Positions 1-5,306 of a stretch of DNA of 5,306 bases are shown piece by piece. Position 1 is the first letter of the stretch. Each line of letters begins with the position of its first letter. Source of the DNA: Calditrichota bacterium (GTDB lineage Bacteria; Calditrichota; Calditrichia; RBG-13-44-9); the NCBI GenBank assembly GCA_016934605.1, contig JAFGSO010000031.1, positions 1 to 5,306 of the forward strand, given 5' to 3'. Below the pieces are notes generated by a model, which searched no databases, was not told where the DNA came from, and saw nothing but the letters and a program-made list of their open reading frames with translations. The translations under genes and the position numbers were made by a program.

Positions 1-633
1 AAATATGCACATGAAGGACACCGGGTTGGTCTGGTAACGATGACCCGCGGAGAAGCCGGTTCGCTGGGTATTTCGAAAGAAATGAGTCCTGAGCAACTGG
101 CAGCAAAACGTTCGGAAGAATTACACTGTGCTGCGCGGATTTTGAACCTCAAATATCTTAATATCCATCAGTTACCGGACAAAAAACTCAGCGAAATTCC
201 GGAACAGCAGATTCAGGATATCATTCGGAAGGAAATCGAACAATTCTCACCCGATGCTCTGATTACTTTTCATGACGGTGGAATATCTGGTCATCCCGAT
301 CACCAGACCGTCACCCGGATCGTATTGAAAGCAGTGAACGAAATAAAGAGACCCACTTTGCTTTTCTGGTTCGGTCTTTCACCGGAACAGGCGGAACAGA
401 TAACTTCCCGCAAGCTTATTCCCTTAAATCAATATGAGATTACTCATAAAATCGATGTTTCCGGGTTTCTTTCCCAAAAAAAGAAAGCCATCCAGTGCCA
501 TAAAAGCCAGGTTGAGTTATGGCGGATGCTGGAAAATACCCCCGCTGGTTATGATGGCTTTGCATCTCTGGAATATTTTGTTCAAATCCGTCCCTTTCCG
601 GCAAACAAGGAAATCAGTGCTGAACTCTTCTGA
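1..633 (+). CDS. PIG-L/LmbE-family zinc deacetylase, 5'-truncated by window edge
   Basis: The reading frame is open from base 1, so the first visible ATG at 40 is internal and the gene starts upstream. The visible 210 residues begin KYAHEGHRVGLVTMTRGEAGS, which is the family's second strand and its T-R-G-E loop. The N-terminal zinc motif (H-P-D-D-E), expected about 15-25 residues earlier, is therefore outside the window. The second zinc motif HPDH is present at 292-303, preceded by GGISG, as is the C-terminal helix motif CHKSQ (partial residues 166-170). The tail KEISAELF resembles usual family ends, so the 3' end looks intact and the full protein would be about 235 residues, normal for the family. 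Members remove N-acetyl groups from GlcNAc-type conjugates, for example in bacillithiol (BshB) and mycothiol (MshB) synthesis. The substrate cannot be decided here, although BshB-type is plausible. No terminator follows the TGA stop. Confidence 0.87.
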   Translation, partial: KYAHEGHRVGLVTMTRGEAGSLGISKEMSPEQLAAKRSEELHCAARILNLKYLNIHQLPDKKLSEIPEQQIQDIIRKEIEQFSPDALITFHDGGISGHPDHQTVTRIVLKAVNEIKRPTLLFWFGLSPEQAEQITSRKLIPLNQYEITHKIDVSGFLSQKKKAIQCHKSQVELWRMLENTPAGYDGFASLEYFVQIRPFPANKEISAELF

Positions 634-857
634 ATTTGCTTTTGGAAACGAACCGGAGAAAATCAACCGAAAGCTTCTTCCGGGAAAATCGAATTATTAT
701 AAATACCTTGCTTTGCATACGGATTTATAATTTATTAATCTGGCTGTGTGATAAAAAAAAGAGTGAACCTGTTGTATCAATCAGAAAATAAAACTATTGA
801 ATTTAACCTGAATAATTCACCAACTTTAATATGAGTAGGCAATGCCATGATTTTTCT

Positions 858-919
858 CTCTGTGCTCTCCGCAACTCTGTGCATATTGAATTGCCACAGA
901 GCACACGGAGGACACAGAG
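858..919. repeat. Imperfect inverted repeat of CTCTGTG/CACAGAG words
   Basis: The left arm is 858-881 and the right arm 895-919, separated by a 13-base AT-rich loop. Each arm begins and ends with CTCTGTG or its complement CACAGAG, and the arms pair over nearly their whole length with a few mismatches near the middle (CCGCAA opposite CCGTGTG). The element is clearly richer in G and C than its surroundings. Similar CTCTGTG-type words occur, as I recall, as dispersed intergenic repeats in many unrelated bacterial genomes; that family link is memory-based and not tested here. It could be a small non-autonomous repeat or a transcribed hairpin. It is a poor intrinsic terminator because no T-run follows either arm closely, apart from five A bases on the minus-strand side (851-855 read as T on plus). 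Confidence 0.6.
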
Positions 920-1073
920 AATGACTCAAGGAAATGAATTAAAAATAAATCAGGCATAAATATATTATCAGTTTTACCGATGAGATGTGACAAAGCAAAT
1001 TGTAAATTATTCTTAGATATGAAGTCCTGATATTTTATTAAAGTGCCTGAATTTTTGCCCTACCATGATGGGG

Positions 1074-1097
1074 TTTGTGAATTAATCGGTTAACAAA
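1074..1097. promoter_or_regulatory. Possible operator dyad upstream of pepD
   Basis: TTTGTGAA (1074-1081) and TTAACAAA (1090-1097) are complementary at seven of eight positions, with an eight-base spacer. The dyad lies 33 bases before the pepD start codon, where a repressor site or 5'UTR element could sit. It does not match a regulator site I can name, and an AT-rich dyad this short can arise by chance. Confidence 0.2.
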
Positions 1098-1116
1098 TCA
1101 AAAAACAAAATAAAAC

Positions 1117-1123
1117 AAAGGAG
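1117..1123 (+). promoter_or_regulatory. Strong Shine-Dalgarno site for pepD
   Basis: AAAGGAG lies six bases before the GTG at 1130. This near-perfect site decides the start codon: the next in-frame ATG is residue 13 of the protein and has no comparable site, so translation should begin at the GTG. Confidence 0.85.
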
Positions 1124-1129
1124 AATAAG

Positions 1130-2608
1130 GTGAAAGAGGCAATTGAAGGTTTAAAACCGAAGTCAATGTGGGAACATTTCTACGAATTATCCAGAATACC
1201 TCGCTGTTCCAGAGAAGAAGAAGAGGTACGGGATTACATCATCAAAGTGGCAGAGCGTAACAATCTGAAGCATAAAATGGACCAGGTTGGCAATCTGGTC
1301 GTCAAGAAGCCTGCTGCCAAAGGTCTGGAAAATAAACCGGTGATTGTCTTTCAGGGACATCTGGATATGGTCTGTGAGAAAAACAAAGACACCAAACATG
1401 ATTTCAAGAAAGATCCCATCAAGTTGAAGCGCGAGGGGGACTGGCTGAAAGCAGACGGTACAACGCTGGGTTCGGATAATGGGATTGGTGTTGCTGCCGC
1501 TCTTGCCTGGATGGAAGACAAGGAGACGAAAACCGGACCGCTGGAATTTTTGTTTACCATCGATGAAGAAACCGGATTAACCGGAGCGAGGGAACTTTCC
1601 AGTGACATGCTGGACGGTAAAATTTTGCTGAACATGGATTCCGAGGAAGACGGAGCCCTGTATATCGGATGCGCCGGAGGAAAGGATGCCGAACTGTTCC
1701 TCAGTTACGAATCGGAAAAAATTCCATCCGGATTTGAGCCGGTTCTCATAAAAATTACCGGTCTGATGGGTGGACACTCCGGACTGAATATTCATGAAGG
1801 ACGGGGAAATGCTATAAAACTGCTTAACCGTTTCCTGTGGAAGGCCCTCCCCCAGGTCAGTGGACGACTGGCATCGATTGAAGGCGGAAGTAAACACAAC
1901 GCCATTCCCCGCGAAGCAGAAGCCATTATTTTTCTTCCCAAGGACAAAAAATCTGATCTAAAGAAATTGGTTCAGGAATACAATGGAATTTTCAAGGATG
2001 AATATAAACCAATCGATCCGAAAGTTGAATTGTCGATGTCAGAATCCGGTTTCGACGTCCCGGAGCAAATGTATACTTCACAATTGCACAACCGTTTGCT
2101 GAATCTCCTCTACAGCCTGCCGCATGGCGTTATGGCCATGAGCCATGCCATTGAAGGACTGGTGGAGACCTCAACAAATCTGGCGGTTCTGAGCCGCAAA
2201 AATGATGATCTCGCCATTCTTACCAGTCAGAGAAGTTCGGTGGGGAGTGAGCTCACGGAAATTCATGATATGATACTGGCTTGCGGATATCTGGCGGGAG
2301 CTCAGGTAAAAAGTGGTGGCGGATATCCCGCCTGGAAACCGAATCCCGATTCTTCACTCCTGAAACGAGCCAAAAAAGTTTATAAAAACCTCTTCGGAAA
2401 AGAACCGGAAGTGAAGGCAATCCATGCCGGTCTGGAATGCGGCATTATAGGAGATAAATTCCCGGGTATGGATATGATCTCCTTCGGACCCACCATCATG
2501 GGTGCACATTCGCCCGACGAACGGGTTCAGATTTCCACAGTGGAAAAATTCTGGAAATTCCTGGATGGACTGGTAAAAGACATCTCATCACAAACCGTGA
2601 ACGTCTAA
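1130..2608 (+). CDS. pepD: Aminoacyl-histidine dipeptidase (Xaa-His dipeptidase, M20 family)
   Basis: This is a complete 492-residue cytosolic dinuclear zinc peptidase that cleaves dipeptides such as carnosine (beta-Ala-His) and other Xaa-His peptides. It serves peptide turnover and amino-acid recycling. The length is normal for PepD. Visible motifs are QGHLDMV (H77 metal, D79 catalytic), LGSDNG (D116 bridging metal), DEETG (E146 general base, E147 metal), NMDSEE (D170 metal) and MGAHSPDE (H460 metal). These keep an almost constant offset from the Vibrio alginolyticus PepD ligands as I remember them. The dimerisation/lid region spans roughly residues 200-390, including GGHSG at 214-218. The start is GTG, fixed by the AAAGGAG site six bases upstream. 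No signal peptide is present. The gene stands alone: a spacer of about 500 bases precedes it and an intrinsic terminator follows directly. No catalytic residue is missing. Confidence 0.96.
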   Translation: MKEAIEGLKPKSMWEHFYELSRIPRCSREEEEVRDYIIKVAERNNLKHKMDQVGNLVVKKPAAKGLENKPVIVFQGHLDMVCEKNKDTKHDFKKDPIKLKREGDWLKADGTTLGSDNGIGVAAALAWMEDKETKTGPLEFLFTIDEETGLTGARELSSDMLDGKILLNMDSEEDGALYIGCAGGKDAELFLSYESEKIPSGFEPVLIKITGLMGGHSGLNIHEGRGNAIKLLNRFLWKALPQVSGRLASIEGGSKHNAIPREAEAIIFLPKDKKSDLKKLVQEYNGIFKDEYKPIDPKVELSMSESGFDVPEQMYTSQLHNRLLNLLYSLPHGVMAMSHAIEGLVETSTNLAVLSRKNDDLAILTSQRSSVGSELTEIHDMILACGYLAGAQVKSGGGYPAWKPNPDSSLLKRAKKVYKNLFGKEPEVKAIHAGLECGIIGDKFPGMDMISFGPTIMGAHSPDERVQISTVEKFWKFLDGLVKDISSQTVNV

Positions 2609-2616
2609 AAAATCAG

Positions 2617-2648
2617 AGCGGCGAATGTGATTATTCGCCGCTTTTTTT
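2617..2648 (+). terminator. Intrinsic terminator of pepD
   Basis: A perfect 10-bp stem (AGCGGCGAAT, 2617-2626, with ATTCGCCGCT, 2633-2642) encloses a six-base loop and runs into seven T bases (2642-2648). It begins eight bases after the pepD stop codon. It should end pepD transcription and insulate the downstream gene. Confidence 0.93.
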
Positions 2649-2870
2649 GTTGACCCCATGGTTCAGCTGTATAAAAGGATGAGTGCATATTTCAACATGT
2701 TATAAACCATCCCCTCGTAAAATGATCACTATTGAAAAAATTGAAATGGGGTGGGTCAATGAAAAAATAATGAAATATCAAAGTGTTCATTTCATAATAT
2801 GTATTATAAAAACGTTAATTATAAATATTATTTTAAATCAATTCTAATCCCTAAACTTCTATTTTTTGGT

Positions 2871-2904
2871 GCCTTAAAGGCTTAGTGGTCCCGGTCTGCC
2901 GGGA
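2871..2904. repeat. Two adjacent small hairpins in AT-rich spacer
   Basis: GCCTT-A-AAGGC (2871-2881) is followed seven bases later by TCCCGG-TCTG-CCGGGA (2889-2904), a perfect six-base stem with a four-base loop. They stand out as the only GC-rich part of the spacer. The second hairpin is followed by ATTTATC rather than a clean T-run, so it is a weak terminator at best. It could be a leader element, a repeat remnant or chance. Confidence 0.3.
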
Positions 2905-2965
2905 TTTATCAAACAAGTTTCGTCATTTTTTCATTATTCAATGGATCACCTTCCTTAAATCTGTG

Positions 2966-2971
2966 TATAAT
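2966..2971 (+). promoter_or_regulatory. Candidate -10 box (TATAAT) for the DUF4835 gene
   Basis: A perfect TATAAT lies 29 bases before the ATG at 3001. No good -35 box sits 16-18 bases upstream (TGGATC at 2942-2947 matches three of six), and Bacteroidota-type promoters differ from this consensus. It would give a short leader containing only the ribosome binding site. Confidence 0.35.
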
Positions 2972-2986
2972 GAAAGTATCTCGAAA

Positions 2987-2992
2987 AAGGAA
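2987..2992 (+). promoter_or_regulatory. Shine-Dalgarno site for the DUF4835 gene
   Basis: AAGGAA lies eight bases before the ATG at 3001. Its position, together with a signal peptide that begins right at this ATG, supports the chosen start. Confidence 0.65.
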
Positions 2993-3000
2993 TTCGTTGT

Positions 3001-3879
3001 ATGGCAAAAAAACATAATTTGATTATCTTGACCACCTTGTTTCTGTCGCTTTACATATCATCACTTACGGCTCAGCGGATGAATTGTACCGTAAAGCTAG
3101 ACATGATGCCGGCGGTTCAACCGCAGGATCAGCAGGAACTCACTGATTTCGGCTCCAAACTGATGGACTATATAAATAACAAACGGTGGAGTGATGAAAA
3201 TCTGGATATCATTCTACCCTGCAATATCAGTATTATCATCCAGACAGTGAATTATCGGGGTTCTGAAAAGACCTACCTGGCACAATTTCTGATCAGTTCG
3301 CCAAGCGGAGAAAATTTCTATGATCAGGGATGGGAGTTCACCTATATTCCCGGACAGTCATTCGAACCATTTCGCACCTCTTTCGATCCCCTGCTGGATC
3401 TGATCGATTTTTACGTATATATGGTTATGGCCGGTGAAATGGATACGTTCGAGTTATTCGCAGGCTCTGCTTTCTACGACCGCTGTCAGGAAATCGCCAA
3501 TCGTGGCCAGCTTAGCAACTACGCCTCCGGGTGGAAAAGCCGACTGGAAGAAGTTATTTTAATCACCGACGGTGATCATGGTCCGCTGAGAGAAGCCAAA
3601 TTTTATTACTATGAAGGATTATTTTTTGTTGAGAAGCGGGTAAATCCGGAAAATGCCCGTAAATTTGCCGATGCTGTGATCAAACGGCTTCAACAGGTTC
3701 ACTCCAAGCGACCGAACAGCAAAGCACTTAAAAGATTTTTTGATTCCCATTACCAGGAGATCTGCAAATTGCTGCAGTTCGATGAGGATCGCTCAAATAT
3801 CAATACACTGATTGATATTAACGCCACTCATATCGAGACATACCGGGAGTGTGAAATCGGTAAATCAGTTTCCAGATAA
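3001..3879 (+). CDS. DUF4835-family exported protein
   Basis: A 292-residue protein with a signal peptide: basic MAKKHN, hydrophobic residues 7-22, and probable cleavage near T23-A24-Q25. It should reach the periplasm or outer envelope. There is no lipobox before Cys29. The mature part matches DUF4835 as I know the family: an opening ...NCTVKLD, then INNKRWSDENL (59-69), CNISI (74-78), the conserved central stretch DLIDFYVYMVMAGEMDTFE (133-151), a G-x-x-F/Y motif near 155-159, GWK (177-179) and a C-terminal alpha-helical part (about 195-285) with Y-Y-Y-E-G-L. Length fits the family. C29 and C74 may form a disulfide. The molecular role is not firmly known to me. In Bacteroidota the family is, I believe, linked to type IX secretion (PorD) and found near coaBC and recN, neither of which is seen here. 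The gene faces ychF tail to tail. Confidence 0.8.
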   Translation: MAKKHNLIILTTLFLSLYISSLTAQRMNCTVKLDMMPAVQPQDQQELTDFGSKLMDYINNKRWSDENLDIILPCNISIIIQTVNYRGSEKTYLAQFLISSPSGENFYDQGWEFTYIPGQSFEPFRTSFDPLLDLIDFYVYMVMAGEMDTFELFAGSAFYDRCQEIANRGQLSNYASGWKSRLEEVILITDGDHGPLREAKFYYYEGLFFVEKRVNPENARKFADAVIKRLQQVHSKRPNSKALKRFFDSHYQEICKLLQFDEDRSNINTLIDINATHIETYRECEIGKSVSR

Positions 3880-3894
3880 ACATGGTTCAACCCG

Positions 3895-3911
3895 GATTCA
3901 GACATTGAATC
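3895..3911. other. Small dyad spanning the ychF stop codon in the convergent junction
   Basis: GATTCA (3895-3900) and TGAATC (3906-3911) form a perfect six-base dyad with a five-base loop. It includes the ychF stop codon at 3898-3900. The gap between the two convergent stop codons is only 18 bases, and no T-run flanks the dyad on either strand. It is therefore not a convincing terminator, and neither convergent gene has one in view. Confidence 0.2.
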
Positions 3912-4989
3912 TAACAGTAATCATATCGCCGTCTTTGACGATATAGTCCTTACCCTCCAGACGAAGAATACCCTGTTCCCGGCATTTGGCAATACTTTTT
4001 AGCCGGATAAAATCGGAATAATGAACCACTTCGGCGCGTATGAAGCCTCTTTCCATATCCGTATGAATTGTACCTGCTGCTTTCCGGGCATTGGTTCCTT
4101 GCGGTATGGTCCACGCCCGGCATTCATCTTCATTAAATGTAAAAAATGATATCAGGCCCAGAAGCCGATAAGACTGCTGTATCATCTTGGGTAAAGCCGG
4201 CTGAGAGATATTCATTTCTTCCAGAAAAATTCCCCGCTCTTCTTCTTCCAGCTGTACAATCTCAAATTCCAGCCTGGCACAGAGTCCTGTAACGGCAGTG
4301 TTGGCTTTGTTCTGATATGTAGCCACCAGCGGTGCCAGCAATTCCTCTTCCCGGGAAATATCTGCTTCACCATAATTCACCACAATCAGCAACGGCTTCG
4401 CCGACAAAAACTGAAATCCCCGCAATTTAAATTTATCTTCTTCAGAAAGAGTGCATTCCCGAAGAGGTTTTTCCCGTTCCAGAGCTTCCAGCAGTTTTTT
4501 CATGAGTTCCCGTTCACGGATATCAGACTCAGATTTTGCTTTTTGAATTTGACTTTCCAGACGATTTAACCGGCTTTCCACGATGGCCAGATCAGTCAGC
4601 AGGAACTCACTCTCCACGATATTGATATCTCTCATGATATCGATGGATCCCTCGGGATGGGGATAAAGTTCATCTTCGAAGGCACGAATCACCACGCAGA
4701 GGGCATCGGTATTTTTCAAAACAGCCAGGAGTTGCGGATCAAAACCTTTCTGACGGGTGTTCTTCGGATCGAGCCCGCCTATTTCAATATACTCCACTGT
4801 GGCATTGACCTGCTTTTTAGGCTTTAATATGGCAGTCAAGTTGTTCAGCCTGCTGTCCGGAATGCGAACCACACCCCGGTGAACTTCCATTTTCCCGCTC
4901 ACATGAGATGTTTGCACTTCAACACGGGTAAGTGTGGAAAACAGGGTCGTTTTTCCGGAAAAGGGCAATCCGATGATTCCTACTTCCAT
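3898..4989 (-). CDS. ychF: YchF/Obg-like NTPase with TGS domain (divergent)
   Basis: A 363-residue cytosolic P-loop NTPase of the Obg-HflX superfamily, the same length as E. coli YchF. YchF proteins bind ribosomes, prefer ATP to GTP and modulate translation under stress. Visible parts are the P-loop GLPFSGKTT (7-15), a switch-II position reading EIGG (69-72), a helical coiled-coil insert rich in E/K/R (about 125-175), the NxxE-type G4 motif NYGE (205-208), and the C-terminal DUF933/TGS region. The last holds RAWTIPQGT (291-299), AAGTIHTD (304-311), ERGFIRAE (313-320) and EGKDYIVKDGD (345-355). I set the start at MEVGIIGLP (4989), with AAGG six bases upstream. A longer frame to 5043 would add 18 residues encoded by the terminator hairpin of the upstream gene. 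Unlike E. coli, NVGKST is FSGKTT, D of DxxG is E, and the KGAS-GEGLG loop is absent. This suggests the divergent YchF subfamily. Confidence 0.92.
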   Translation of the reverse strand: MEVGIIGLPFSGKTTLFSTLTRVEVQTSHVSGKMEVHRGVVRIPDSRLNNLTAILKPKKQVNATVEYIEIGGLDPKNTRQKGFDPQLLAVLKNTDALCVVIRAFEDELYPHPEGSIDIMRDINIVESEFLLTDLAIVESRLNRLESQIQKAKSESDIRERELMKKLLEALEREKPLRECTLSEEDKFKLRGFQFLSAKPLLIVVNYGEADISREEELLAPLVATYQNKANTAVTGLCARLEFEIVQLEEEERGIFLEEMNISQPALPKMIQQSYRLLGLISFFTFNEDECRAWTIPQGTNARKAAGTIHTDMERGFIRAEVVHYSDFIRLKSIAKCREQGILRLEGKDYIVKDGDMITVRFNV

Positions 4990-4991
4990 AA

Positions 4992-5010
4992 TTAACCTTC
5001 GGGAGGTTAA
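4992..5010 (-). promoter_or_regulatory. ychF: Hairpin overlapping the ychF ribosome binding site
   Basis: TTAACCT (4992-4998) and AGGTTAA (5004-5010) form a perfect seven-base dyad with a five-base loop. On the minus strand the 3' arm contains the AGG of the Shine-Dalgarno site AAGG, six bases before the ATG at 4989. Folding of the leader would partly hide the site, which could lower or regulate translation. Regulation itself is inference. Confidence 0.4.
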
Positions 5011-5013
5011 ATC

Positions 5014-5039
5014 AAAAAAGCCCGGCGGACACCGGGCTT
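5014..5039 (-). terminator. Intrinsic terminator of the upstream cytochrome gene
   Basis: Read on the minus strand, AAGCCCGG (plus 5032-5039) pairs perfectly with CCGGGCTT (plus 5018-5025) around a six-base loop, followed by a run of six T bases (plus 5014-5019), the first two of which belong to the stem. It begins 27 bases after the cytochrome stop codon and ends 24 bases before the ychF start. It should stop most transcription arriving from the cytochrome gene. On the plus strand no T-run follows, so it is one-directional. Confidence 0.92.
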
Positions 5040-5066
5040 CCATGCACTCTGCTAAAAACGAATTTT

Positions 5067-5306
5067 TTAATTAAAATTGGCCTGCCCATTGATATGCAGA
5101 TCCTTATTAATAATCTGACCATTAACATCCACCACCGAACCATGACACTGAGCACAGCTGCCGGGAGTGGTAAAATTACCCTGTCCGAAATGTCCGGTTG
5201 GAGGCAGACCATGACAGAATGTACATTTTTCGGTTATATCACTTTTTTCCGTCCAGATAACCGGTTCAGTATTACCGGTAATAGGTCTGCTGCCAAACTG
5301 GAAAGC
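5067..5306 (-). CDS. Multiheme c-type cytochrome, C-terminal 79 residues (Geobacter-type CxxCH repeats)
   Basis: The frame is open from the window's right edge to a TAA stop at 5067-5069, so the start and most of the protein lie beyond. It has no start codon in view. Two covalent heme-binding motifs are clear: CTFCH (plus 5211-5225) and CAQCH (plus 5142-5156), the first followed by GLPPTGHFG and the second by GSVVD. The arrangement C-x-x-CHG-x-PP...C-x-x-CHG-x-VVD...LHINGQ matches the repeat unit common in large Geobacter extracellular or outer-membrane cytochromes (the CxxxxCH...CxxCH family, here with CxxCH at the first position). Such proteins are exported and carry electrons across or outside the envelope. 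The protein ends shortly after LHINGQANFN without a membrane anchor. A terminator follows. The number of hemes in the full protein is unknown. Confidence 0.87.
   Translation of the reverse strand, partial: AFQFGSRPITGNTEPVIWTEKSDITEKCTFCHGLPPTGHFGQGNFTTPGSCAQCHGSVVDVNGQIINKDLHINGQANFN

Larger units (their letters stand above)
634..1129. other. Non-coding spacer between deacetylase and pepD
   Basis: This stretch of about 500 bases is AT-rich and has no convincing gene on either strand. An overlapping frame that runs out of the deacetylase to 730 has low-complexity, non-family sequence and is a shadow. The spacer holds a CTCTGTG-type inverted repeat at 858-919 and a short dyad at 1074-1097. 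It ends in an A-rich leader (about 1095-1120) just before the pepD ribosome binding site. I see no clear intrinsic terminator for the deacetylase and no confident sigma-70 promoter, although pepD needs one here. Confidence 0.7.
2649..3000. other. AT-rich non-coding spacer upstream of the DUF4835 gene
   Basis: No gene is supported on either strand. The middle (about 2760-2870) is extremely AT-rich and holds short palindromes that base composition alone can explain, such as ATGAAAT at 2770-2776 facing ATTTCAT at 2789-2795, and ATAATA/TATTAT at 2794-2807. A GC-richer pair of small hairpins sits at 2871-2904. A TTGACCC (2650-2656) and GGGTCAA (2753-2759) pair lies on either side of about 95 bases. 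The right end carries the likely -10 element and the ribosome binding site of the next gene. Confidence 0.7.

Noticed and set aside
434..730. Open frame overlapping the end of the deacetylase and running into the spacer
   Set aside because: It overlaps the well-supported deacetylase frame for about 200 bases, has no ribosome binding site, and resembles no family. A frameshifted extension of the deacetylase is also unlikely because the in-frame protein already ends in a family-typical tail.
987..1020. Possible promoter (GTGACA as -35) or Crp/Fnr-like TGTGA half-site upstream of pepD
   Set aside because: No acceptable -10 box lies at 16-18 bases from GTGACA, and TGTGA has no matching TCACA half-site at the proper spacing.
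1187..1897. Three minus-strand open frames inside pepD
   Set aside because: They lie wholly opposite a strongly conserved gene, have unlikely protein composition, and are shadows of its codon usage.
2770..2807. Short AT palindromes in the pepD-DUF4835 spacer
   Set aside because: In such AT-rich DNA, seven-base dyads and ATAATA/TATTAT pairs are expected by chance.
4990..5043. N-terminal extension of ychF starting at 5043
   Set aside because: The extra 18 residues would be encoded by the terminator hairpin of the upstream gene, while the family begins at MEVGIIGLP and has a Shine-Dalgarno site directly upstream of 4989.
5012..5212. 66-residue minus-strand open frame near the right edge
   Set aside because: It overlaps the cytochrome frame, which has two heme motifs and the family framework; the 66-residue product resembles nothing and runs through the terminator.
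1..5306. CRISPR array, insertion sequence, tRNA, rRNA or toxin-antitoxin/defence system
   Set aside because: I saw no regularly spaced direct repeats, no transposase or integrase motifs, no cloverleaf or rRNA-like segments, and no defence-family genes. The window reads as housekeeping and envelope genes.

Overview
The window looks like ordinary chromosomal sequence from a Gram-negative bacterium, most likely in the Fibrobacterota-Chlorobiota-Bacteroidota (FCB) group or a relative such as Calditrichota, Ignavibacteriota, KSB1 or Marinimicrobia. The evidence is a DUF4835-type exported protein, a family I know mainly from Bacteroidota and relatives, beside a Geobacter-like multiheme c-type cytochrome. 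Coding regions have moderate GC and the spacers are AT-rich. The phylum is inferred, not shown directly.

Layout, left to right. Positions 1-633 (+) hold the 3' part of a PIG-L/LmbE zinc deacetylase whose N-terminus lies outside the window. A non-coding spacer of about 500 bases follows, containing an imperfect inverted repeat built from CTCTGTG/CACAGAG words. Positions 1130-2608 (+) hold a complete PepD aminoacyl-histidine dipeptidase (M20 family) with a GTG start, a strong Shine-Dalgarno site and all expected metal ligands, closed by a textbook intrinsic terminator. A very AT-rich spacer of about 350 bases leads into 3001-3879 (+), a secreted DUF4835-family protein. That gene converges, with an 18-base gap, on 3898-4989 (-), a YchF/Obg-like NTPase with an unusual P-loop and switch region. 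Upstream of ychF on the same strand, 5067-5306 (-) is the C-terminal end of a multiheme cytochrome. A strong terminator for it lies in the short gap before ychF.

The genes do not form one pathway. The three plus-strand genes are separated by long spacers or a terminator and look independently transcribed; the two minus-strand genes are separated by a terminator. I found no mobile element, CRISPR array, tRNA or rRNA and no clearly new multi-gene system. The points most worth a second look are the edge cytochrome, the terminator plus RBS-hairpin leader of ychF, the altered G motifs of the YchF protein, the CTCTGTG repeat, and the DUF4835 gene away from its usual neighbours.
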